This document shows, one piece after another, positions 36,428 through 46,176 of a stretch of DNA of 64,000 nucleotides. The position numbers and the translations under genes were made by a program. The stretch comes from Ditibartonella apis. GTDB taxonomy: Bacteria; Pseudomonadota; Alphaproteobacteria; Rhizobiales; Rhizobiaceae. Below the pieces are notes generated by a model. It was not told where the DNA came from. It did not search any database and was given only the letters and a program-made list of their open reading frames with translations. The DNA is taken from assembly GCF_001952075.1 (NCBI RefSeq), contig NZ_LXYU01000001.1:916732-980731 (forward strand), written 5' to 3'. Positions within the stretch are counted from its first letter, which is position 1. The number at the start of each line of letters is the position of its first letter.

Positions 36428-36837
36428 TTTTTAAAGAAAAACAGCAAGCCCCCAAGCAATTTACATGCCAGTTTCAAAAGTTTTTAAAAAAAACACTTGA
36501 ACGACAAGTACGATTTAGGGAATAAAACCGGCTTTGACGGTTTTAAAAAAGGTAAAGCAGGAATGTGCCCGCAAAAGACATATTCGGCGGCATTTTTAAT
36601 CGTGAGCGATCTTTTCTTGTGTCCTAAGGGTCAAGACAGCGAGATTCTGGTGAGTGTGTCATAGCAAGACAGTTTAAAGGCGCTGTCGATGACAACGGGT
36701 TGCTCTGTCCATGGTTTTGCCTAAAACAACCATAGTGAGTGGAAAGAATTTGAGAAAAAACCTTTCGTTGAAATTTGAGTACGTTAAAAAAGCGGGTGGA
36801 GTCAGCTTTTTCAAACGCGTTCCGGAAAGCGGTTGAA
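36428..36837. other. Promoter region of the gsi operon
   Basis: About 410 bp. The start AAACACTTGAACGACAAG region near 36491 and TTGTGTCC near 36618 are unremarkable. A minus-strand frame at 36624-37151 mirrors gsiA and is not a gene. No clear operator found. Confidence 0.35.
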
Positions 36838-38739
36838 ATGTCGGAAGAAAAGAGGTTGGTCAATTTGGATGCGCCGCTATTAAACGTAAAAGGCCTTGAT
36901 GTCGATTTCAAAACCGAAGACGGTAATTTCCGTGCGGTGAAGTCGCTTGATTTTTCGGTCAATGCCGGTGAAACATTGGCAATAGTGGGCGAAAGCGGCT
37001 CCGGAAAATCGGTAACGTCGCTCTCTATTATGCGTCTTATCGAATTCGGCGGTGGTAAAATTTCTTCCGGTGAGGTGCTCTTCAACGACAAGAGTGCTGT
37101 GCGCGATCTTACAAAGCTTTCCCAATCGCAAATGAATAGCGTTCGCGGCAAAAATATTGCGATGATTTTTCAGGAACCTATGACATCGCTCAATCCTGTT
37201 TTCACTATAGGTGACCAGATTGGCGAGGCAATCCGTCTTCATCAGGGGGGTACACACAAGGAAGTGCGTCAGGAAGCGCTTGCCATGCTTGAAAAGGTGC
37301 GTATTCCCGATGCCAAGGGGCTCCTTGATCGCCACCCGCACCAGCTTTCCGGTGGTATGCGCCAAAGGGTGATGATTGCAATGGCACTTGCCTGTCGCCC
37401 GCAACTTCTTATTGCCGACGAACCGACAACCGCACTTGATGTGACAATTCAAGCGCAGATTTTGCGCCTTATCCGCATGTTACAGGACGAGCTTGGCATG
37501 GGCGTGGTCTTTATCACCCATGATATGGGCGTGGTTGCCGAGGTTGCCGACCGCGTGCTTGTGATGTGTCGTGGTGACAAGATCGAAGAAGGCACGTCGA
37601 ACGAAATTTTCAAGCATCCGAAACGGCCTTATACGCAAGCTCTGCTTGCCGCAGTTCCCCAACTTGGCGCACTCGCCAATGAAAAATTGCCACGTCCTTT
37701 CGATATACGCGAGCCTGGTAAAGATGCGGTTGAAGCACTGCCACAGGATACAGTGAAGCTTGATGATGTTGTGCTTGATGTCAAGAAACTCGTAACCCGT
37801 TACGATGTCAAAAAGAACTTTTTCGGCAAAGTGACAGGGCGGGTTCACGCCGCAGAGCAGGTGAGTTTTTCCATTAAAGCCGGTGAAACGCTGGCGCTTG
37901 TCGGAGAAAGCGGTTGCGGCAAATCCACAGTCGGGCGCACGATCATGCAATTGACCGAACCACGGAGCGGTGAAATCCTGCTTCACGGGCGCGACATTTT
38001 AAAAATGGATAATGCCGAGCGCCACAAGATACGCCAGAACATCCAATATGTGTTTCAGGATCCGTTTGCCTCACTTGATCCGCGCTTGACTGTCGGCTTT
38101 TCCATTGCCGAACCCTTGTTGACGCACAAACTCGTTCCCTCAAACAAGGTTGACGAGCGCGTGCAGGAATTGTTGCAGGCGGTTGGCCTGCCGCCACATG
38201 TGGCACGCCGTTACCCGCATGAATTTTCCGGTGGTCAGCGCCAACGCCTTTGTATTGCCCGCGCATTGGCTTGTGGGCCGGAACTCCTCATTGCCGACGA
38301 GGCAGTGGCCGCCCTTGATGTTTCCATTCAGGCGCAAATCGTCAATCTGCTGATGGACTTGCAAAGAAAATTGGGCCTATCCTATCTTTTTATCAGCCAT
38401 GATATGGCTGTGGTGGAGCGCATTAGTCACCGTGTGGCGGTGATGTATCTTGGCCAGATTGTCGAAATCGGTCCAAGGCAAGCAGTGTTCAATCATCCGC
38501 TTCACCCTTATACGCAGCGTCTGCTTGCCGCCGTACCGATAGCCGATCCGGCGCGCCGGTTTATCAAGCGGCCGCTCATTGAAGGGGAAGTTCCAAGTCC
38601 TGTACGGGTACCCGGTGATGAACCTTTGGTCGAGCCACTCGTTGAAGTAGAGCCGGAACATTTTGTTGCCTGTCATCCGGTGGGCATTTTTGAACGCGTT
38701 GAACAATCCGGTCTATTGTTTGAAGGAGAGGGAAAATGA
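36838..38739 (+). CDS. gsiA: Glutathione/peptide ABC importer ATPase, double cassette
   Basis: 633-aa protein with two ATPase cassettes in one chain, as in E. coli GsiA (623 aa). Cassette 1: [29 protein letters not shown]. Cassette 2: [35 protein letters not shown], and the oligopeptide-binding C-terminal motif after [12 protein letters not shown] 36838 is chosen; a TTG 63 bases upstream would add 21 residues without homology. It overlaps gsiB by ATGA. It energises import of glutathione or related peptides in E. coli; substrate here is inferred from the operon. Confidence 0.9.
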   Translation: MSEEKRLVNLDAPLLNVKGLDVDFKTEDGNFRAVKSLDFSVNAGETLAIVGESGSGKSVTSLSIMRLIEFGGGKISSGEVLFNDKSAVRDLTKLSQSQMNSVRGKNIAMIFQEPMTSLNPVFTIGDQIGEAIRLHQGGTHKEVRQEALAMLEKVRIPDAKGLLDRHPHQLSGGMRQRVMIAMALACRPQLLIADEPTTALDVTIQAQILRLIRMLQDELGMGVVFITHDMGVVAEVADRVLVMCRGDKIEEGTSNEIFKHPKRPYTQALLAAVPQLGALANEKLPRPFDIREPGKDAVEALPQDTVKLDDVVLDVKKLVTRYDVKKNFFGKVTGRVHAAEQVSFSIKAGETLALVGESGCGKSTVGRTIMQLTEPRSGEILLHGRDILKMDNAERHKIRQNIQYVFQDPFASLDPRLTVGFSIAEPLLTHKLVPSNKVDERVQELLQAVGLPPHVARRYPHEFSGGQRQRLCIARALACGPELLIADEAVAALDVSIQAQIVNLLMDLQRKLGLSYLFISHDMAVVERISHRVAVMYLGQIVEIGPRQAVFNHPLHPYTQRLLAAVPIADPARRFIKRPLIEGEVPSPVRVPGDEPLVEPLVEVEPEHFVACHPVGIFERVEQSGLLFEGEGK

Positions 38740-40268
38740 AGCTTGTTAAACGATATTTTGCAGCCGGACTGGTTTCGGTATTGGCAGCAATGCCGGTTTG
38801 GGCAGAAGCCAAACCGTTGGCTGTCGGTGTCGAATTCAACCTCACCAAACTTGACCCCACCAATATCAATGACACATTGACAATGACATCGCTGCGCACG
38901 GTCTATCAGGGGCTGTTGGGTTTCGACAAGGATTACAAGATTATTCCGCTTCTGGCCGAACGTTATGAAGCTTCCAGTGATGCCAAGGAATTCACCTTTT
39001 ATTTGCGTAAAGGCGTCAAGTTCCATGATGGCACGGATTTTAACGCCGAGGCAGTGAAATTCAATCTTGACCGTTTGGCCAATCCGGAAAACAAATTGTC
39101 GCGGCGGGTGCTGATCTCGATGCTCGACCATGTCGACATTGTCGATGATTATACAGTCAAAATTTATCTCAAAGAGCCTTATGGGGCGCTGCCATCTTCG
39201 CTTGCCCACCCCGGCACAATGATGATTTCTCCAGCTGCGATCAAAAAATATGGCAAGGATATTGACCGTCATCCTGTCGGAACCGGACCGTTCAAGTTCA
39301 AAAGCTGGAGCGGTGATATTTTCGAGGTGACAAAAAACGAGAATTATTGGGGTAAAGTTGCCGATGTCGATGGCGTTGTGATCCGCTCGGTTCCCGAAAG
39401 TGGCGCCCGTTTTGCCATGCTTCAGGCCGGTGAATTGCAATTTGTTCCCGATTTTCCTTCCGAACTTGTTGAAGTTGCCAAAAAGATACCGACACTTGAC
39501 GTAACAACAGCCCCGTCGATCTATGAATTCTATACGTCGATGAATGTCATGAAAAAACCTTTTGATGACATAAGGGTTCGCAAAGCCCTGAACTATGCCG
39601 TCAATAAGGAAGCTTTCTGCAAGGTTGTCCTGAACGGCTATTGTGAACCGGCAACATCGTCGATTCCGCCGCTATTACGCTTTTATACCAATGTCGGACG
39701 ATATGAATATAACCCTGAAAAAGCCAAACAATTGCTGGCCGAGGCAGGCTATGCAAACGGTTTTGAAACAGAGGTTTTTTCAAGAAACAGCACGGCCGTT
39801 ATTCGTGCCATGCAGTTTTTGCAACAGGAACTTGCCAAGGTCAATGTCAAGGTTACGGTAACGCCGCTTGAAGCCGGTGTTGAGGCTGACCGTGTCTGGG
39901 GTGCCGAGACACCTGAAAAATCCGACGTGCAATTGCTTTATAGCGGCTGGTCGGCTTCAACGGGTGATGCCGATTATGGCCTGCGTCCGCTTTTTGCCAG
40001 CGAAAGCTTTCCGCCCAATCTTTATAACACCTCCTATTATAAAAATGAAAAGGTCGATCAGGCTCTCGCCGAAGGCATAAAAACCGCTGATGATACAAAA
40101 CGGGCGGAAGCTTATAAAATTGTCCAGCAAACGGTGTTTGAAGATGCACCGTGGATTTTTATGGGTGAAAAGCAGAATATTTCTGTAAAAACCAAGAAAT
40201 TGTCAGGCGTTTACATGTTGCCGGATGGCGGTTTCTCGGTTGATGGCGCCAAATTTACCGGTGAATGA
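38736..40268 (+). CDS. gsiB: Glutathione/peptide-binding protein, copy 1
   Basis: Periplasmic solute-binding protein of 510 aa in family SBP_bac_5. A 23-residue signal peptide ends at PVWAEA. Hallmarks are TKLDPTNINDTLTMTSLRTVY, LAERYEASSDAKEFTFYLRKGVKFHDG and HPVGTGPFKFKSW. It overlaps gsiA by ATGA and is followed by a hairpin-terminator and a second, highly similar copy. It captures glutathione in E. coli; the duplicated copy suggests two peptides are recognised. Confidence 0.9.
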   Translation: MKLVKRYFAAGLVSVLAAMPVWAEAKPLAVGVEFNLTKLDPTNINDTLTMTSLRTVYQGLLGFDKDYKIIPLLAERYEASSDAKEFTFYLRKGVKFHDGTDFNAEAVKFNLDRLANPENKLSRRVLISMLDHVDIVDDYTVKIYLKEPYGALPSSLAHPGTMMISPAAIKKYGKDIDRHPVGTGPFKFKSWSGDIFEVTKNENYWGKVADVDGVVIRSVPESGARFAMLQAGELQFVPDFPSELVEVAKKIPTLDVTTAPSIYEFYTSMNVMKKPFDDIRVRKALNYAVNKEAFCKVVLNGYCEPATSSIPPLLRFYTNVGRYEYNPEKAKQLLAEAGYANGFETEVFSRNSTAVIRAMQFLQQELAKVNVKVTVTPLEAGVEADRVWGAETPEKSDVQLLYSGWSASTGDADYGLRPLFASESFPPNLYNTSYYKNEKVDQALAEGIKTADDTKRAEAYKIVQQTVFEDAPWIFMGEKQNISVKTKKLSGVYMLPDGGFSVDGAKFTGE

Positions 40269-40275
40269 CAATAAG

Positions 40276-40300
40276 AGTGGCAGCCTTGCTGCCACTTTTT
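40276..40300 (+). terminator. Internal hairpin with T-run after gsiB copy 1
   Basis: AGTGGCAGC-ctt-GCTGCCACT, a perfect 9-bp stem, followed by TTTT, seven bases beyond the stop codon. It lies inside the operon, so it probably terminates part of the transcripts and protects the 3-prime end of the binding-protein mRNA. Confidence 0.75.
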
Positions 40301-40356
40301 GAAAACTTTTATCAACAAACCGATAAATCTCGACAAACCAACGAAATGGATGATTG

Positions 40357-41886
40357 ATGTTGAATTTGAAACGATTGCTTGCTGCGGGGCTCGTCTGTAC
40401 CACCATGTTGATGCCGGCTCTGTCAGAAGCCAAAACGTTGACGGTTGCCGTTCCTGTCAATCTGACAAAGCTCGACCCGACCAATATCAATGATACATTG
40501 ACCATGACTTCGCTCAGGACGATTTATGAAGGCTTGTTGGGGTTTGACAAGGATTTGAAAATTGTACCGCTTCTGGCCGAACGTTATGAAGCTTCGGAAG
40601 ACGCCAAAGAATTTACCTTCTATTTGCGCAAAGGTGTGAAGTTTCATGACGGCGCAGACTTTAACGCAGAAGCAGTAAAAATCAATCTTGAACGTCTCGC
40701 AAATCCTGAAAACAAATTGTCGCGTCGCGTTCTTGTCTCCATGCTCGATCATGTTGAAGTCGTGGATGATTATACCGTCAAGGTTATCCTCAAAGAACCC
40801 TATGGTGCTTTTCCATCTTCCATGGCGCATACCGGCACCATGATGATTTCTCCGGCGGCTCTAGAAAAATATGGTCGCGATATTGATCGCCACCCCGTTG
40901 GCACCGGCCCGTTTATTTTCAAAAACCGTTCAAGCGACACGCTTGAAGTCATAAAAAACGACCATTACTGGAATGGCACTGTCGGCGTTGATGGCGTCAC
41001 TATCCGTTCGGTACCGGAAAATGGTGCGCGTTTTGCTATGTTGCAGGCACAAGAAGTGCAATTTGTTCCCGATTTTCCGCCGGAACTTTTTGCTGTTGCA
41101 CAAAAAATGCCCAATCTGGTTGTGACGAAAGATCCGTCTATTGCGGAATATTATGTGGCAATCAACACAATGAAAAAGCCGTTCGACGATGTGCGTGTGC
41201 GGCAGGCAATGAACTATGCGGTTGATAAAAATGCCTTCTGCAAAGTCGTGATGAACGGTTTTTGTGAACCGGCCACATCACCTATTCCGCCACTCCTGAA
41301 ATATTACACCAATGTCGGAGAGTATGAATATAATATAGAAAAAGCCAAACAGCTTTTGATAGAAGCCGGTTACCCGAATGGTTTCAATACCGAAATTTTT
41401 GGCAAAAACAGCACCATGGTCATTCGTGGTTTGCAGTTTTTGCAGCAGCAACTGGCGGCAGTGAATATCAAGGTGAATGTTACACCGCTTGAAGCCGGTG
41501 TCGAGGCTGACCGCGTCTGGGGGGCAAGAACACCCGAAGAATCGACAGTGCAAATGCAGTTTGGAGGCTGGTCGGCATCAACCGCCGATGCCGATTACGG
41601 AATGCGCCCGCTTTTTTCTAGCGAAAGCTTCCCGCCCAATCTCTTCAACGTTGCCTATTATAAAAATGCCGAGGTCGACAAAGATCTTTCAGATGCCGTC
41701 AAAACGGCAGATGACACAAAACGCGCCGAACTTTACGGCAAAGCGCAAAAGATCATCTTTCAGGATGCACCATGGATATTCCTTGGACAGAAAGACGTGC
41801 TTTCCGGCAAAACAAAAAACCTTGAAGGCGTTTACGCATTGCCGGATGGCGGTTTTCTTTTGAAAGATGCAAAGTTTACCGATTGA
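40357..41886 (+). CDS. Glutathione/peptide-binding protein, copy 2 (gsiB paralogue)
   Basis: 509-aa paralogue of the preceding gene with the same signal-peptide layout (cleavage near SEA-KT) and nearly co-linear sequence; most residues are shared in the regions read, for example TKLDPTNINDTLTMTSLRTI and LAERYEAS. Differences cluster in the N-terminal 20 residues, the hinge and around FVPDFPPELFAVAQKMPNL. The ATG at 40357 aligns with copy 1. Tandem duplication is the simplest origin. Flanking hairpins on both sides would set it apart from the permease genes in expression. Confidence 0.87.
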   Translation: MLNLKRLLAAGLVCTTMLMPALSEAKTLTVAVPVNLTKLDPTNINDTLTMTSLRTIYEGLLGFDKDLKIVPLLAERYEASEDAKEFTFYLRKGVKFHDGADFNAEAVKINLERLANPENKLSRRVLVSMLDHVEVVDDYTVKVILKEPYGAFPSSMAHTGTMMISPAALEKYGRDIDRHPVGTGPFIFKNRSSDTLEVIKNDHYWNGTVGVDGVTIRSVPENGARFAMLQAQEVQFVPDFPPELFAVAQKMPNLVVTKDPSIAEYYVAINTMKKPFDDVRVRQAMNYAVDKNAFCKVVMNGFCEPATSPIPPLLKYYTNVGEYEYNIEKAKQLLIEAGYPNGFNTEIFGKNSTMVIRGLQFLQQQLAAVNIKVNVTPLEAGVEADRVWGARTPEESTVQMQFGGWSASTADADYGMRPLFSSESFPPNLFNVAYYKNAEVDKDLSDAVKTADDTKRAELYGKAQKIIFQDAPWIFLGQKDVLSGKTKNLEGVYALPDGGFLLKDAKFTD

Positions 41887-41905
41887 GACGGAGTTTTTTG
41901 AATTG

Positions 41906-41938
41906 AACCCGTGGTTATCCATTGGAACACGGGTTTTT
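41906..41938 (+). terminator. Internal hairpin with T-run after gsiB copy 2
   Basis: AACCCGTG-gttatccattggaa-CACGGGTT then TTT, 20 bases after the stop. A second GC-rich hairpin, GGCGCG-tgtt-CGCGCC (41962-41977), follows before gsiC. The pair separates binding-protein and permease expression. Confidence 0.65.
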
Positions 41939-42003
41939 AAACTGGATAATAACGGAGAATAGGCGCGTGTTCGCGCCGTTCAGCCTAAATTTCGGGATTT
42001 TCG

Positions 42004-42924
42004 ATGTTTGCTTTTATTATCAAACGCCTGCTTTCCATCATACCGGTGATATTTGTTATATCACTCATCGTATTCGGTTTTGTCCGGCTTTTGCCGGGCG
42101 ATCCTGCCCGCCTTGCGGCCGGTGTTGATGCCGATGCGGAAACGGTGGAAGCTATGCGCTCGCAACTTGGTCTTGATCGGCCGGTATGGGCGCAATATGT
42201 GACCTTTGTGGAAAACGCTGTTCATGGTGATTTTGGCGAATCCTTGAAAACCCGCAAACCCGTTTCGACAGAAATCGGCGAACGTTTTATGCCAACTGTC
42301 TGGCTCACCGTCTTTTCGATGATCTGGTCAACCATATTGGGGCTACTCATCGGTGTTTTTTCGGCGGTCAAAAGAGGGCGTTGGCAGGATTATACCGGTA
42401 TGGTCGTGGCCGTTTCCGGCATTTCATTTCCGGTCTTCTGGCTTGGCCTTCTCTTGATTAATCTCTTTTCTGTGCGGCTTGGCCTTCTTCCAACCGGCGG
42501 TTATGGAACGGCACTTCATTTTATCATGCCGTCATTTACACTCGGCGTCGGGGTTGCCGCCGTGATGGCGCGCTTCTCGCGTTCGGCCTTTATCGAAATA
42601 TCACGTGAGGATTATATCCGCACAGCGCGCGCCAAGGGGGTTCCCGAACGTCTGGTGACATGGAAACACACATTGCGCAATGCGCTTATTCCGGTCATCA
42701 CCATGGTGGGCTTGCAATTCGGCTTTTTGCTTGGTGGCTCGATTGTTGTCGAAACAGTGTTTTCGTGGCCGGGGCTTGGAAGACTGTTGATCGATTCTGT
42801 GTCCTATCGCGACTATCCGGTTCTTCAGGCACTGATCTTGCTCTTTTCACTGGAGTTCATCCTTATCAATCTTCTGGTTGATGTTCTCTATGCTTTTGTT
42901 AATCCGGAGATCCGTTACTCATGA
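42004..42924 (+). CDS. gsiC: Glutathione/peptide ABC importer permease GsiC
   Basis: 306-aa inner-membrane permease (DppB-type). Blocks: [33 protein letters not shown], and the cytoplasmic EAA loop [31 protein letters not shown], ending in [20 protein letters not shown]. About six helices. It overlaps gsiD by ATGA, so both are coupled. E. coli GsiC has the same length. Confidence 0.93.
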   Translation: MFAFIIKRLLSIIPVIFVISLIVFGFVRLLPGDPARLAAGVDADAETVEAMRSQLGLDRPVWAQYVTFVENAVHGDFGESLKTRKPVSTEIGERFMPTVWLTVFSMIWSTILGLLIGVFSAVKRGRWQDYTGMVVAVSGISFPVFWLGLLLINLFSVRLGLLPTGGYGTALHFIMPSFTLGVGVAAVMARFSRSAFIEISREDYIRTARAKGVPERLVTWKHTLRNALIPVITMVGLQFGFLLGGSIVVETVFSWPGLGRLLIDSVSYRDYPVLQALILLFSLEFILINLLVDVLYAFVNPEIRYS

Positions 42925-43808
42925 GTGCGAACACTTCATCCGATACACTTGTTGCCGAGGCAACGCGCAAGCCCTTCGGCGAATTTTTGCGCCGTTTCGC
43001 GCGCCAGAAAGCGGCAATTGTGGCGCTTGTTTTTCTGCTTTTGTTGATCGGCTCGGCTATTTTCGCTCCCTTATTCATGACGCTTGATCCCAATAGTGCC
43101 GATTATAATGCCATTTTGCAGGGATCATCTGCTGCCCATTGGGCGGGAACCGATGAATATGGCCGCGATATATTTACCCGCATCATTTATGGCGGGCGTA
43201 TTTCTCTGGCAGTCGGTTTTCTGTCGGTTACGCTTGGCGGTCTTATCGGGGTGTTTCTGGGAATTCTTGCAGGCTTTTATGGCGGCTTTCTTGACTCGCT
43301 TATTATGCGCATTTCGGATGTGCTGTTTGCCTTCCCCGGCATTTTGCTTGCCATTGCCGTGATTGCCATTCTGGGACCGGGAATTGACAATGTGATTTAT
43401 GCAGTTGCAGTGTTTTCTGTACCGGTTTTTGCCCGCCTTTCGCGCGGAACGACACTTTCGATGAAAAAGGCTGTCTACATTGATGCGGCGCGTGCCATCG
43501 GTGTTTCCGATCATATGATTGTGCTGCGCCATTTGCTGCCCGGAACCTTGCCTAATGTGATTGTCTATTTTTCCATGCGTATCGGCACGTCTATTTTAAC
43601 CGCTGCAAGCCTTTCGTTCATCGGCCTCGGGGCACAACCACCAAGCTCGGAATGGGGAGCAATGCTTGCCGCAGGGCGCAGCTATATGGGCGTTGCCGAC
43701 CACCTCACCCTTTATCCGGGTATTGCAATTTTCGTCACGGTTTTGGCCTTCAATGTTTTTGGCGATGGCTTGCGTGACGCGCTAGATCCGAAAATCGACG
43801 TCAATTGA
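42921..43808 (+). CDS. gsiD: Glutathione/peptide ABC importer permease GsiD
   Basis: 295-aa inner-membrane permease (DppC-type) with an N-terminal OppC_N segment ([26 protein letters not shown]), then [25 protein letters not shown] and the EAA loop [23 protein letters not shown]. It ends with LDPKID, as is usual. Coupled to gsiC and followed after 61 bases by iaaA. A palindromic GCTATTTTT-t-AAAAATAGC (43822-43840) sits in between. Confidence 0.93.
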   Translation: MSANTSSDTLVAEATRKPFGEFLRRFARQKAAIVALVFLLLLIGSAIFAPLFMTLDPNSADYNAILQGSSAAHWAGTDEYGRDIFTRIIYGGRISLAVGFLSVTLGGLIGVFLGILAGFYGGFLDSLIMRISDVLFAFPGILLAIAVIAILGPGIDNVIYAVAVFSVPVFARLSRGTTLSMKKAVYIDAARAIGVSDHMIVLRHLLPGTLPNVIVYFSMRIGTSILTAASLSFIGLGAQPPSSEWGAMLAAGRSYMGVADHLTLYPGIAIFVTVLAFNVFGDGLRDALDPKIDVN

Positions 43809-43869
43809 CCGGCGTCGAAACGCTATTTTTTAAAAATAGCCTGAAATGGTTTTTTGAAAGGACTTTAAA

Positions 43870-44799
43870 ATGTCGTCTCCTGTAAAACCGGTTATCGCCA
43901 TTCATGGTGGAGCCGGCACAATGCGCTCGAAAGATATGACGGAAGAAAAGGAAAGAGCCTATCGTCATGGATTGACATTGGCACTCGAGGCAGGGCGGGC
44001 AGTGCTAAAGGCAAATGGCTCGGCCGTTGATGCAGTCACCGCTTCCGTTATGGCACTGGAAGATGATCCGCTTTTTAATGCCGGTCGTGGTGCCGTTTAT
44101 ACCACCAAACGCACGCAGGAAATGGATGCCGCCATTATGGACGGGCGCGACAGGAATGCCGGTGCCGTTGCCGGAATTTTCGGGCCGCGTCATCCGGTTC
44201 TTGCAGCCCGCGCTGTTATGGAAAAAACCGAACATGTTTTCCTTGCCGGTGAAGGGGCCAACGAATTTTGCCGCGAGATCGGGCTTGAGATCAAACCGGC
44301 CGAATGGTTTTATACCGAACGGCGCATGAAAGCGCTTGAACAGGAAATGGAGCGACGCCGTAATGGTGGCGAAGAAAATGATCCTTCACGGCGCCACGGC
44401 ACAGTCGGCGCTGTTGCCTGTGACGTTTTCGGCCATGTGGCAGCAGCAACATCGACCGGCGGAATGACTGCCAAGTTCCCCGGTCGTGTCGGCGATAGTC
44501 CGGTTATCGGTGCCGGTACATGGGCAGATGACAAAACCTGTGCAGTTTCGGCAACCGGACATGGCGAATATTTCATCCGCTATGCCGCAGCGCACGAAAT
44601 CGACGCCCGTATCCGCTGGGGAAAAGAAACACTTGAAGAAGCCGCGCAATCGGTTGTCAAAGATCTCGCAAAAATTGGCGGCGAGGGCGGGCTTATTGCC
44701 GTCAATGCCAAGGGCGAAGTGTGCCTGCCTTTCAATAGCGAGGGAATGTATCGCGCATGGATGGGGCAGGACGGTGAAATCCATACCGGCATTTATTGA
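43870..44799 (+). CDS. iaaA: Isoaspartyl peptidase/L-asparaginase (Ntn hydrolase)
   Basis: 309-aa precursor of a self-cleaving Thr hydrolase that removes isoaspartyl residues from peptides and hydrolyses asparagine. Autocleavage occurs before Thr178 in RRHGTVGAVACD, matching Thr179 of E. coli IaaA. Other blocks: IAIHGGAGTM, FNAGRGAVYT, VGDSPVIGAGTWAD and ATGHGEYFIR. In E. coli the same gene opens the iaaA-gsiABCD operon; here it follows gsiD, which supports the Gsi assignment. The ATG follows GAAAGGAC. Confidence 0.94.
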   Translation: MSSPVKPVIAIHGGAGTMRSKDMTEEKERAYRHGLTLALEAGRAVLKANGSAVDAVTASVMALEDDPLFNAGRGAVYTTKRTQEMDAAIMDGRDRNAGAVAGIFGPRHPVLAARAVMEKTEHVFLAGEGANEFCREIGLEIKPAEWFYTERRMKALEQEMERRRNGGEENDPSRRHGTVGAVACDVFGHVAAATSTGGMTAKFPGRVGDSPVIGAGTWADDKTCAVSATGHGEYFIRYAAAHEIDARIRWGKETLEEAAQSVVKDLAKIGGEGGLIAVNAKGEVCLPFNSEGMYRAWMGQDGEIHTGIY

Positions 44800-45054
44800 T
44801 TTTCCGGCAATTGGTGATTGTTCGTTAAGTTTGTTAAGCGAAGGGCAAACTGTTTCCCTTTGCTTGGCATCTCTGCTTTGAAGTTGGTTTCAGAATTTCA
44901 TTTCAATATCGGTTTGTCAGCTTTCTTTTCCGGAACATTTCTAAGCCGGAAAAACTATAAGCCCGCTTTGATAAAGTGTGCCAAGATCAATGTCGAAATT
45001 TGAAGCTTCACAATCCAAAAGCCGGTCTTGTTTTACCATTGAAAGCCGGTTATC

Positions 45055-45086
45055 CCAAAAAGCAAAAGCGGGGGAAAGCCCGCTTT
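45055..45086 (-). terminator. Bidirectional-type hairpin terminating dppA
   Basis: AAAGCGGG-ggaaag-CCCGCTTT (45065-45086); on the minus strand it is followed by TGCTTTTTGG, 30 bases after the dppA stop. It may also end transcripts coming from iaaA in the opposite direction. The rest of the 44800-45115 spacer shows no gene. Confidence 0.75.
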
Positions 45087-45115
45087 CATAGTTCAAAAAA
45101 AGTTCAAGCTTTCTT

Positions 45116-45937
45116 TCACATGACCGAAGCGGCAAGTGCAGAAACAGCACTCATCCAGCCGATTGCATCACGAACCGAATTGCAGTCAAAGCCGATTGTT
45201 ACCGCATCAATACGCTTGGCAGGAGGCAGATGTGCGGCCTGATCGGCAAGGGCAGGCAAAAGAACCTCGAATTTCACCATAAAAGGTGGGCGTATAATGA
45301 AGGGTTTCATGTCATGTCTGTTTTTGACAGCTTCAAAGGCGGCCGCTTTTATTTTTTCGCACGATTTTGTGGGCGAGAGCGAACGCGCAGCACGATTGGT
45401 ATAAGCGTGTTTGACCGTTGCAAATCTCGCTTTGGGGAAGAATTCCCTGTTTTGTTCTTCAAGGCAATTGTCGCCGGTTAAAAGCCCGACAGGGATACCG
45501 AGTTCGCCCGCATAAGCGCCATAAATGCCGGGTTCTCCCAATCGTTTGTCACCAAGATAGACAGCACGGAAAGCGCGGCTGTTGGTGGTGTGGGCAAGCA
45601 CGCCTTCAAGACTTGCTCCGGCATGGTGGCCAACAAGAAAAACCATGTCGAAACCGCCATCGGCAAGCCCGCAAGCCATATTTTGCGGTTTCGGTTTTCC
45701 CTGAATAAGTTCCGCATCGGGATGGAGGAGTTCGGGAACAAGATTGACCATTGCACCATGGGAATCGTTCACAACAACTTCTTTTGCACCGGCTTCAAAT
45801 GCACCGGTAACAGCAGCATTGACTTCGTTGGTCATCAGGCGGCGCGCCCGTTCATATTCGGCATTGCCGGATGAACATTGCTGAGGGATAACCACACCGG
45901 CTACCCCCTCTATATCGGCTGAAATGTAAATTTTCAT
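45116..45937 (-). CDS. dppA: D-aminopeptidase, M55 family (DppA)
   Basis: 273-aa zinc aminopeptidase of the DppA family, which frees D-amino acids from peptides such as peptidoglycan-derived D-Ala-containing ones. Zinc-binding residues are in place: Asp8 and Glu10 in ISADIEG, His60 in NDSHG, His104 in GHHAG, and the GDNCLEEQ block near residue 170. ATG 45937 is chosen, as the motif starts at residue 1; a longer upstream frame lacks homology. Convergent with iaaA; completes the peptide-processing set of the island. Confidence 0.9.
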   Translation of the reverse strand: MKIYISADIEGVAGVVIPQQCSSGNAEYERARRLMTNEVNAAVTGAFEAGAKEVVVNDSHGAMVNLVPELLHPDAELIQGKPKPQNMACGLADGGFDMVFLVGHHAGASLEGVLAHTTNSRAFRAVYLGDKRLGEPGIYGAYAGELGIPVGLLTGDNCLEEQNREFFPKARFATVKHAYTNRAARSLSPTKSCEKIKAAAFEAVKNRHDMKPFIIRPPFMVKFEVLLPALADQAAHLPPAKRIDAVTIGFDCNSVRDAIGWMSAVSALAASVM

Positions 45938-46176
45938 AAAATTCTCATTGTCCTGTTTTTTTAAAAATCCGCGACCGGTCGAAAGCCGCGCCAAAACAAA
46001 CAAAAGGCTAAAACCTTCTGTTATAGAGACAAAGAGTATGACAGAAACTGAATTGGTGATGCAAGGAATAGAAGCGGAAAGTTGGATAAATTCGTTGTCG
46101 AAGACAGAAACTAACTTGTCAAAGACAAAAAGTTTTTCGTGAAATTTCCGCTTTAACTATTCCTTGCGATCCCCCG

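Noticed and set aside
36624-37151. 175-codon minus-strand frame opposite gsiA
   Set aside because: It mirrors the codons of the ABC cassette on the other strand; Ser/Arg/Leu bias typical of a reverse-strand shadow.
45948-46142. 64-codon plus-strand frame between dppA and cbtA
   Set aside because: Antisense to the dppA upstream region, Thr/Ser/Lys-rich, no family and no ribosome site.
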